Of a DNA stretch of 64,000 bases, positions 28,738 through 36,124 are shown piece by piece. The position numbers and the translations under genes were made by a program. Within the stretch, counting starts at the first letter, position 1. Each line of letters begins with the position of its first letter. The DNA is taken from NCBI GenBank assembly GCA_015063625.1, contig SVTT01000001.1, positions 1-64,000 of the forward strand. The letters run 5' to 3'. This stretch comes from Oscillospiraceae bacterium. Its GTDB lineage: Bacteria > Bacillota > Clostridia > Oscillospirales > CAG-272. The notes beneath the pieces were generated by a model, which ran no database searches, had not been told where the DNA came from, and saw only the letters and a list, made by a program, of their open reading frames with translations.

Positions 28738-29280
28738 ATGGGATTTAAAAGAAACATAACTATTACTTTGGCTTGTGTTATTACAGAATGCTTAATAAGT
28801 TTAATACCAATGATATTTATGATTTATTTCTTTTTTATGATGGATAAGATAAGTGAAATATTCTCTACATTATTGATAGTTCCATATTTTATATTAATAG
28901 TAAATGTTATTCTAATCATAATTTCTTTTATTGCACAAATATTTATTAAAACAAAATACTATGTAAACGATCGATGTTTAGTTATTAAAACTAAAACAAA
29001 AAATAAGGAAATAAATTATAACGAAATAGGTGGTATTACATATGATTATGGAGATTTAACTAAATTTAATACCAAACCATCACAATTGGTGTTATTTGAT
29101 AAAGATTATAAACAACTATTATCTATTAATAATCCATCAATTATGATGGTACATTTGATAAGAAAAAGGTGTAAACATGTTGAATTTAGTTATTATCATA
29201 ATAAAAGATTCTTATATTTATTATCATTAATTAATGGTATAGTTTTACTTGTTTCTATATTAGTTAAATTATTTTCTTGA
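28738..29280 (+). CDS. Candidate membrane immunity protein for orphan 3
   Basis: AAAGGAG RBS; at least two N-terminal TM segments plus a C-terminal one; directly after tip 3; strongly AT-rich. Confidence 0.6.
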   Translation: MGFKRNITITLACVITECLISLIPMIFMIYFFFMMDKISEIFSTLLIVPYFILIVNVILIIISFIAQIFIKTKYYVNDRCLVIKTKTKNKEINYNEIGGITYDYGDLTKFNTKPSQLVLFDKDYKQLLSINNPSIMMVHLIRKRCKHVEFSYYHNKRFLYLLSLINGIVLLVSILVKLFS

Positions 29281-29329
29281 TAACAAAAAATATAAAAATC
29301 CAATGGACTTTTGACATTGAATTAACCCC

Positions 29330-30208
29330 GTGGGTATGCGGTGCTTCCAAATCAGCGCTGATGGTACGGTCGTGTCCGACCAGTCCTATTTCTATGCCAC
29401 CAACGCCCAGGGCGACGTCATTGCTATTTACGACGAAAACGGTGTTAAAATTTACACCTATGCCTACGATGCCTGGGGGAACCTGATCGAGGGGAGAGAA
29501 GTCGCCGCAGGCGGCGCTGCCGCAGCGGCAGTAAACCCCCTCCGCTACCGCGGCTATTACTTCGATGCGGAAACTGGTCTTTACTACCTCAATTCCCGCT
29601 ACTATAATCCCCAGTGGGGTAGATTCCTCAATGCGGACACGTATATCAGTACGGGGACAGGATTGATTGGATACAATATGTATGCGTATTGTAACAATAA
29701 TCCGGTTATGTACATCGATCCAACCGGTGACATTTCCAAAGAGCAAGTAGGTGCAATTGTGGGGATGTTTTTTGGTCCTCTCCCGCAAATTTTAGTGTAT
29801 GTGTTTATGCCGGATGAAGAAGAGCACTATGCTAGAAATGAGAACAATACAATTGCTATACCTAAAACAAGGGATGAGGTGCCAGGAGATTGGAAAGCAT
29901 CAAATGGCGAAGGCAATCGTGAAGTTGGGCCGAAAGCCAATGCACATCAATTTACATCTCCCGATCATTCAAATGTAAAATATACTTCTCCTGACGGAAC
30001 AATGGAGGCAATCTATGATAAGAATGGCGACCTTGTAACGGATCCGCGTGATGTGGGCACTTACAATTTCTATCCATCGGAAAAGATATTTGGCTTTTTT
30101 GGTCATGGGGTGATGGACATATTGCCTTGGATTATATGGGGGAATTCTGATACGGACACCACAACGCCGTTACAACGTGTGAAAGGATTGGTAGGCATTT
30201 ATGGTTAA
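29330..30208 (+). CDS. Orphan RHS core + toxin tip 4
   Basis: MGMRCFQISADGTVVSDQSYFYATN core; tip YDKNGDLVTDPRDVGTYNFYPSEK...HGVMDILPWIIWGNSDTDTTT. Confidence 0.75.
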   Translation: MGMRCFQISADGTVVSDQSYFYATNAQGDVIAIYDENGVKIYTYAYDAWGNLIEGREVAAGGAAAAAVNPLRYRGYYFDAETGLYYLNSRYYNPQWGRFLNADTYISTGTGLIGYNMYAYCNNNPVMYIDPTGDISKEQVGAIVGMFFGPLPQILVYVFMPDEEEHYARNENNTIAIPKTRDEVPGDWKASNGEGNREVGPKANAHQFTSPDHSNVKYTSPDGTMEAIYDKNGDLVTDPRDVGTYNFYPSEKIFGFFGHGVMDILPWIIWGNSDTDTTTPLQRVKGLVGIYG

Positions 30209-31043
30209 AAAACGCTTAATCAAGTACGGCGTTCTAGTTGTTGCCGTAGTAATTGCTTTTGTCGGTATTTTTGCCATCAGTCGAACGGCTTTTTCCAGAA
30301 AAATAGTCAAGCTGATTCGTGAAAGGGATTATGTTCACTTGGAGAAGATGTGTGAAGCACACCCAGGTTCCATCGATCACGTGCCATGGATCCATCAATT
30401 TTTTGGAGCACTGGCGGAGAAGCCCGAAATACTGACGCCTTTGCAAGAAGCTTGCCTTCGAAACGATATGATGGCGGTTGAAATTTTGGTGGAGCATGGT
30501 GCCGATCCGAATGTTAACAGTCATTTTGCCTCTGAATATCCACTGTCTTATGCTGTTTCAAAGGGGAATCTTCCCATGACCAAGCTGCTTGTCGATCATG
30601 GTGCAGATATAGCACTTTGCCGTGAAAAGCTGTGCTACAATCTGGCAGTGTACGCGCGTAATGAGCATGCGAATATGTGCATCGAGGAGTATATAGAAAT
30701 GGTTGAGTTATTGGAACAGAACGGCATGGATTTTTTGGAAGGAGATTCGTCTTCCTCGTGCAATATTTTTTTGAATACCGCATTATTAAATGATCTTGAA
30801 GCGGCAAGCTATTGGCTGGACTGCAAAAACGTATTGGTCGATCAGACCGATTCAAAGGGTAGAAACGCCCTTCATTTGGCTGTCCTTACGGGACATATAC
30901 GTCCGAAACTGCAATTTGTTCAATTTTTGGTGGATCGTGGAATTGATCCCTGTGCAATGGATTATGACGGAAAAACCGCTTACGATCATGCTGTGGAACG
31001 GGGATGTACCGAAATCGCGGAATATCTAAAGGAGAGAATGTAG
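30201..31043 (+). CDS. Membrane-anchored ankyrin-repeat protein, candidate immunity for orphan 4
   Basis: Overlaps tip 4 stop by 8 nt; N-terminal TM YGVLVVAVVIAFVGIFAI; TPLQEACLRNDMMAVEILVEHGADPNVN, GRNALHLAVLTG ankyrin motifs. Confidence 0.75.
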   Translation: MVKKRLIKYGVLVVAVVIAFVGIFAISRTAFSRKIVKLIRERDYVHLEKMCEAHPGSIDHVPWIHQFFGALAEKPEILTPLQEACLRNDMMAVEILVEHGADPNVNSHFASEYPLSYAVSKGNLPMTKLLVDHGADIALCREKLCYNLAVYARNEHANMCIEEYIEMVELLEQNGMDFLEGDSSSSCNIFLNTALLNDLEAASYWLDCKNVLVDQTDSKGRNALHLAVLTGHIRPKLQFVQFLVDRGIDPCAMDYDGKTAYDHAVERGCTEIAEYLKERM

Positions 31044-31083
31044 GATAGAACAAGGTTTTCTATCTTACGAAATCAAACCAAAT

Positions 31084-31141
31084 GAGGCAGACGATATGCA
31101 AGTAAAGATCAATCAGATCTTACTGTATGTTTGCCTGCCTC
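31084..31141 (+). other. Imperfect long hairpin before orphan 5
   Basis: GAGGCAGACGATATGCAAGTAAAGATC-AATCA-GATCTTACTGTATGTTTGCCTGCCTC. Confidence 0.55.
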
Positions 31142-32181
31142 CTGTATTTGTAATTTTCCATGATGCCTGGGGCAACCCCGTGGGTATGCGGTGCTTCCAA
31201 ATGAATGCGGCAGGCACGGTGATCTCGGACAATGCATATTTCTATGCCACCAACGCCCAGGGCGACGTCATTGCTATTTACGACGAAAACGGTGTTAAAA
31301 TTTACACCTATGCCTACGATGCCTGGGGGAACCTCATCGAGGGCAGAGAAGTCGCCGCAGGCGGCGCTGCCGTCGGCGCACTCAATCCCCTCCGTTACCG
31401 CGGTTACTACTACGATGCCGAAACAGGGCTCTACTATGTATCCAGCCGTTATTATGACCCTGAGATCTGCCGGTGGATAAATGCGGATAATCAGCTCTCA
31501 GCAGGTAGTGATTTAACAGGAATGAATTTGTTTGCTTACTGTGGCAACAATCCTGTTAATCGAATTGATCCTACTGGAGAAGCGTGGTGGCATTGGGCGC
31601 TTGGTGCAGCAGTTGTGGCCGTAGCCGCAGTTGCCACAGTTGTTACTTGCGGTGGTTTTGCTGCCGCAGCAACAGCAGTGTGTATGGTCGGTAGTGGCGT
31701 TGCAGCTGCTACGACCGCATCTACAGTTGCCGCCGGAGCATTTATAGGGTCGGCAACTGTTTATGGCATGGCAGTTTTGTTTGCTGCTTCTACTTCAAGT
31801 TCTGCGCAAGAGTTCAACGACCAAGGAAATTGGGGTACGGTTGCGGCAACAGCTTTTGGTGGGCTAACGGGTGGATACGCTGGATATACAATGTCCAAAG
31901 CACAAACGCCGACAAGCACTCCAACCAACACTTCACGTGGTTCAACTGGAAGAACCGAACCAGCCAATTTGAGGGAACAATTAGCCATGGAACAAGTAAA
32001 GTCCAATCCATCGGCAGGCACACAGTTAACAAGAATCACGTTGAATGACCCACGCTGGCCTTCATCTGAGGGGTGGGTAAAAATGCAACAGATAGTACCT
32101 ACATCTCAGGGAGATATTAACATTCATTATGTTTATAACCAAACCTTAAAAATATTTGATGATTTTAAGTTTAAGTCGTAG
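31096..32181 (+). CDS. Orphan RHS core + toxin tip 5
   Basis: HDAWGNPVGMRCFQMNAAG hybrid junction; core; tip RTEPANLREQLAMEQVKSNPSAGTQL...LNDPRWPSSEGWVKMQQIV...INIHYVYNQTLKIFDDFKFKS. Confidence 0.75.
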   Translation: MQVKINQILLYVCLPPVFVIFHDAWGNPVGMRCFQMNAAGTVISDNAYFYATNAQGDVIAIYDENGVKIYTYAYDAWGNLIEGREVAAGGAAVGALNPLRYRGYYYDAETGLYYVSSRYYDPEICRWINADNQLSAGSDLTGMNLFAYCGNNPVNRIDPTGEAWWHWALGAAVVAVAAVATVVTCGGFAAAATAVCMVGSGVAAATTASTVAAGAFIGSATVYGMAVLFAASTSSSAQEFNDQGNWGTVAATAFGGLTGGYAGYTMSKAQTPTSTPTNTSRGSTGRTEPANLREQLAMEQVKSNPSAGTQLTRITLNDPRWPSSEGWVKMQQIVPTSQGDINIHYVYNQTLKIFDDFKFKS

Positions 32182-32201
32182 TTTGAAGAAGGAGTGATAC
32201 A

Positions 32202-32627
32202 GTGAAGGACAATATTATATTTAGCAAGATATGGCAAGATGATGATGTAATAGAATTAAAAGTTACGTGTTCCTCTTCTGTGGCAACTATCACATCAAAA
32301 ATATATGTTTCGGATCCTTTAATTGATGAATTGATTTGCCAAATTAAGCAATTCCTAGATGGAAATAACGAAGAAGGTTTATGGGCGAATGAAGATAAAG
32401 GAAATGATTCAACAGCGTGTGTATCATTACGATTTTTTAGAAAAGATAAGTTAGGACATATCGTTATAGAAGTGTTTGCGGAAATAGACGACGGAGGGGA
32501 CTACAGCGAACACAATTGTTGCTTTTATGTTAGTACGGAATATGGTTTATTAATGAGTTTTTGTGAAAGTTTAGTTCAATTAAAGAAAAATCCAGTAGGA
32601 TATGAAATTCAATTAAACTGTTCTTAA
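32202..32627 (+). CDS. Candidate immunity protein for orphan 5
   Basis: GTG start preceded by AAGGAG, 20 nt after tip 5; small acidic soluble protein. Confidence 0.6.
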   Translation: MKDNIIFSKIWQDDDVIELKVTCSSSVATITSKIYVSDPLIDELICQIKQFLDGNNEEGLWANEDKGNDSTACVSLRFFRKDKLGHIVIEVFAEIDDGGDYSEHNCCFYVSTEYGLLMSFCESLVQLKKNPVGYEIQLNCS

Positions 32628-32639
32628 ATGACATATGCC

Positions 32640-32756
32640 AGCAAGCATCACCTTTTGGGGACAAAAGGCAGCTTGTTGGGATACTCCCAAGCCCTTAAAG
32701 GTTTCGGGAATATTCTTGATAAGACTGTGTTTGGGTGACCAAACGCGATGCTTGCT
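32640..32756 (+). other. 117-nt structured inter-cassette element, copy 2
   Basis: Same length as copy 1 with 6 differences; outer stem and all four hairpins retained (one terminal A-C mismatch). Confidence 0.75.
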
Positions 32757-32773
32757 GATAGAGATCAAACCCC

Positions 32774-33700
32774 GTGGGTATGCGGTGCTTCCAAATGAAT
32801 GCGGCAGGCACGGTAATCTCGGACAATGCATATTTCTATGCCACCAATGTCCAGGGCGACGTCATTGCTATTTACGACGAAAACGGTGTTAAAATTTACA
32901 CCTATGCCTACGATGCCTGGGGGAACCTCATCGAGGGCAGAGAAGTCGCCGCAGGCGGCGCTGCCGCAGCGGCAGTAAACCCCCTCCGCTACCGCGGCTA
33001 CTACTACGATGCCGAAACAGGACTTTACTATCTCAATTCCCGTTACTATAACCCCCAGTGGGGTAGATTCCTCAATGCGGATTCACAATTAAGTATTTCT
33101 TTAGGTGTTTTAGGCTGTAACATGTATGCCTATTGCCTAAACAATCCAATAAACAAAGTGGATCGCAGAGGTAATAAGCCCGGTGATTTGTTTGATACGG
33201 CGGATGAAGCTGCAATAGATTTTGCAGAATATATCAATGAAAAGTCCATAAATGTAGATCGTGAATATGGTTCTTTTATATATTCAAAAACCGTCTGGGA
33301 AACTAAAATGGCAGTATGTTATTATCCTCGCGTGCCTGGTAATAACTTTTTGTCACGCTTTTGGAATGATAACATTGCCGGCAGAATTTCTAAGATGACG
33401 AGAATATGGGTTAGAGTTACCAAATACTCGTATGTTGAGCCCGTAAAAGGAACTGCACATAGTGTGTCTATTCCCGCTAATCAATCTCGTACGAGAATAA
33501 AGGTTGCCGAAATCCACACTCATGGTGCTTATAGTCCTGGCTATCATAATGATGTTTTTTCTTCTGCAGATATAAATAATTATGTCAATTACTTGGTAAC
33601 ACCGTTAGGAACTGTAAGAAAATACGATCCTGCCGATAAAAGTGACATAATAATTTACTATGATGCACCTTTCGATCCAAAGCATCCAGGGAGGAAATAG
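32774..33700 (+). CDS. Orphan RHS core + toxin tip 6 (second DUF4329/JAB-like tip)
   Basis: Core, then TADEAAIDFAEYINEK...REYGSFIYSK...AHSVSIPANQS...KVAEIHTHGAYS. Confidence 0.75.
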   Translation: MGMRCFQMNAAGTVISDNAYFYATNVQGDVIAIYDENGVKIYTYAYDAWGNLIEGREVAAGGAAAAAVNPLRYRGYYYDAETGLYYLNSRYYNPQWGRFLNADSQLSISLGVLGCNMYAYCLNNPINKVDRRGNKPGDLFDTADEAAIDFAEYINEKSINVDREYGSFIYSKTVWETKMAVCYYPRVPGNNFLSRFWNDNIAGRISKMTRIWVRVTKYSYVEPVKGTAHSVSIPANQSRTRIKVAEIHTHGAYSPGYHNDVFSSADINNYVNYLVTPLGTVRKYDPADKSDIIIYYDAPFDPKHPGRK

Positions 33701-33706
33701 ACAATA

Positions 33707-34111
33707 ATGAAAAAAAGAATATATTTGCTTGTGTTTATCTTAATAATATTGGGAGGAGTCCTAATGATAGTCATTCAAAAAGATTTTCATAATATAAAAT
33801 ATCAAAATAATCCTTCTAATGTTAAAAGTTTTGAATTCAGTGACTATCAATATCATATTGAAAATTTTTCTTCGGATGAAGATGTTGGTCCCATTATTGA
33901 TGCGGAAGAAGCTGTTGCAAAAGCGGAAGAAGTTTGGAAAAAAGTGTATGGAGAGAGCGTAGAGGAGGAAAAACCATATCAAGTATTCTATGATGAAAAA
34001 AATGAAATTTGGTTAGTACATGGAACACTAGAGCCTAATATGAAGGGCGGTGTGGCATACATATTGATAGAAAGTACCGGCAAAGTGTTAGCCGTATGGC
34101 ACGAAAAATAG
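33707..34111 (+). CDS. Candidate immunity protein for orphan 6 (NTF2-fold immunity-like, N-terminal TM)
   Basis: MKKRIYLLVFILIILGGVLMIVI anchor; IIDAEEAVAKAEEVWKKVYGE...KPYQVFYDEKNEIWLVHGTLEPNMKGGVAYILIESTGKVLAVW. Confidence 0.7.
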   Translation: MKKRIYLLVFILIILGGVLMIVIQKDFHNIKYQNNPSNVKSFEFSDYQYHIENFSSDEDVGPIIDAEEAVAKAEEVWKKVYGESVEEEKPYQVFYDEKNEIWLVHGTLEPNMKGGVAYILIESTGKVLAVWHEK

Positions 34112-34123
34112 ATCATATAAGCA

Positions 34124-34153
34124 GCATCGTCTTTTTGTGTCAAAAGGCGATGC
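34124..34153 (+). other. Collapsed derivative of the structured inter-cassette element (terminator-like hairpin)
   Basis: GCATCGTCTTTTTG-TGT-CAAAAGGCGATGC; right arm plus TTGC is the exact reverse complement of 25889-25905. Confidence 0.6.
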
Positions 34154-34161
34154 TTGCAGTG

Positions 34162-34480
34162 AACAGGCACCAAGCTTTATACTTATACCTACGATGCCTG
34201 GGACAACCTCATCGAGGGCAGAGAAGTCGCCGCAGGCGGCGCTGCCGCAGCGGCAGTAAACCCCCTCCGCTACCGCGGTTATTACTTCGATGCCGAAACA
34301 GGGCTTTACTACCTCAATTCCCGTTACTATTAACTCCCAGTGGGGTAGATTCCTCAATGCGGATGACATTCAATATCTTGGCGCAAACGGTGATCTGGAA
34401 GGTTTTAATCTCCACATTTATTGTTCTAACAATCCGGTTAATTGTATCGATCCAACAGGGCATAGTATGCAAGTGAACGG
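34162..34480 (+). pseudogene. Decayed RHS core remnant (orphan 7), frameshifted, no toxin tip
   Basis: Core from GGCACCAAGCTTTATAC; TACTATTAACTCCCAGTGG versus intact TACTATAACCCCCAGTGG gives a stop/frameshift; resumes as WGRFLNADDIQYLGANGD...DPTGHSMQVN and ends. Confidence 0.8.
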
Positions 34481-34515
34481 AAGGGCTCTACTTGTGCATT
34501 TGTCTACCTTTCTGA

Positions 34516-34555
34516 GAAAAAGCGCGGAAAGACTGTCAGTCTTTCCGCGCTTTTT
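34516..34555. terminator. Strong bidirectional terminator closing the RHS island
   Basis: AAAAAGCGCGGAAAGACTG-TCAGTCTTTCCGCGCTTTTT. Confidence 0.9.
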
Positions 34556-34562
34556 GGCGCTG

Positions 34563-35033
34563 TTATCTCCGATGACGGCGGACTCTTTTTTTCTCGCGTG
34601 TTGCAAGGAAAGCGCCTGCCATGCAAAAGGGAAAAAGCAGGGCATGAAGCCCGACGGACAGCGGGTGAGAGAGCTGATTGCCCGAGTCGGGGAGGACGAG
34701 AGAGAATAGAAAAAGAGCAACCAGCAGCAGTGCTCCCGAGGCGATACCGCAAAAGAGGGGCGCGCGCTTTTTTTGCAGACGCGCGGTCAAGGAGCCTAAG
34801 AAGAGTGCCGCGGTATAAAGAAGAACCGTGCCTGCTGCGACACCGTAGCGGTCGGGGTCCTCGGTGGTCAGCAGGAGTGCCGTGATCGCTGCGATCAGCA
34901 ACAAAAATACGCCTGTCGTGATCACAAATGCCAATGCTGTGTTTTTAATGAGTGTGGGGAAAAGAGCTTCATGCTCGCCTTGCGCACTGCTGCGCCTGCG
35001 CTTGCTGCTTGCCTTCCGTTTTGGGGTAGACAT
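34563..35033 (-). CDS. TIGR04086-type small membrane protein
   Basis: Four TM segments, Lys/Arg-rich N-terminus, adjacent to yajC. Confidence 0.6.
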   Translation of the reverse strand: MSTPKRKASSKRRRSSAQGEHEALFPTLIKNTALAFVITTGVFLLLIAAITALLLTTEDPDRYGVAAGTVLLYTAALFLGSLTARLQKKRAPLFCGIASGALLLVALFLFSLVLPDSGNQLSHPLSVGLHALLFPFCMAGAFLATREKKRVRRHRR

Positions 35034-35086
35034 AAAAATTCCTCCTTCAAGCGTACTTGGTACACTATATGAAGGAGGAATCAAAA

Positions 35087-35368
35087 TTAGTCCTGTGCGT
35101 CCTCGGCGTGAACGTCCACATTACGGACAGCGCTCTTCAAAAGGCGCATACGGGTGTGATCGCGACCGGTTTCGATGATCATGGTTTCTTCCTTGATGCT
35201 GACGATCTTGCCGATGATGCCGCCGATGGTGGTGATCTCGTCACCCACCTTCAGATTGTTACGCATTTCGGCTGCTGCCTGCTCCTGCTTCTTTTGCGGA
35301 CGGATGCCAAAGAAGTAGAATACGACCACGACGACTGCGATCATACCAACTGTTACCCAAATATCCAT
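35087..35368 (-). CDS. yajC: Preprotein translocase subunit YajC
   Basis: FYFFGIRPQKKQEQAAAEMRNNLKVGDEITTIGGIIGKIVSI. Confidence 0.95.
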   Translation of the reverse strand: MDIWVTVGMIAVVVVVFYFFGIRPQKKQEQAAAEMRNNLKVGDEITTIGGIIGKIVSIKEETMIIETGRDHTRMRLLKSAVRNVDVHAEDAQD

Positions 35369-35615
35369 GCTGTTCCTCCATTTTTATCGTGATGTGGTAA
35401 AACTCCGACCGCACGAGGGGGGAACGGAGCACTCATGTCCTATATTATAACATCAGAATATTTGTTTTACAAGTCCCCAAATGTAAATAATTTCATAAAA
35501 CGGGTCATGAATGGGATTTTTTATTTTCTGTGTTGAAAAAAAGATAAAAATATGATATATTAAAATGTAGAATGGCAGATTGTATGTTTGCCGCGTGACA
35601 TGAAAGGAACAGATT

Positions 35616-36122
35616 ATGCCTTACATCGAATATCCCGAATGCGGAAAGATCATCAATACCCACGGGTGTCACGGTGCGCTCAAGATCGAGTCGTGGTGCG
35701 ACAGCCCCACCGTTCTTGCCGCGCTGCCTTTTGTATATCTCAAAAAAGGGGAAATGCTTCAGCCCCTTCGTGTTCTGCGCGCATCGGTGTTTCGCAATTT
35801 CGTATTTGCGGAGCTTGAGGGTGTGGATTCGATGGAGGCGGCAGATGCAATGCGCAACACCGTGCTCTATGCAAGGCGTGCCGACCTGCACATTCCCGAG
35901 GGCACGCTACTGATCGCGGAAATGATCGGACTGCCCGTCATTCACGCCGAAACGGGAGAGCGTCTTGGCACGCTCAAGGATGTGATCCATCCCGCTATGA
36001 CCGATATTTACGTGATCGCCACCGAAAAGGGCGAAGCGATGGTTCCCGTGGTGGAGGAGTTTGTTCGCTCGGTGGATATCGAAAAGGGGATCTGCCTTGC
36101 TCCCATAGAAGGGATGTTCTGA
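35616..36122 (+). CDS. rimM: Ribosome maturation factor RimM
   Basis: GKIINTHGCHGALKIESW...LPVIHAETGERLGTLKDV; followed by trmD. Confidence 0.93.
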   Translation: MPYIEYPECGKIINTHGCHGALKIESWCDSPTVLAALPFVYLKKGEMLQPLRVLRASVFRNFVFAELEGVDSMEAADAMRNTVLYARRADLHIPEGTLLIAEMIGLPVIHAETGERLGTLKDVIHPAMTDIYVIATEKGEAMVPVVEEFVRSVDIEKGICLAPIEGMF

Positions 36123-36124
36123 CC

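Noticed and set aside
24403-34330. CRISPR array
   Set aside because: Repeats are roughly 300-bp protein-coding RHS cores separated by kilobase-scale toxin/immunity genes, with no Cas genes.
24403-34330. Diversity-generating retroelement
   Set aside because: No reverse transcriptase in the window, and core differences are blockwise alleles rather than adenine-specific scatter.
24355-34500. True integron cassette array with attC sites
   Set aside because: No integrase in the window, and the 117-nt element lacks the canonical attC core (GTTRRRY) arrangement and is absent from most boundaries; kept only as a functional analogy.
17100-34600. Prophage or transposon carrying the toxins
   Set aside because: No integrase, transposase, capsid or terminase-like ORF seen; island content is RHS/toxin/immunity only.
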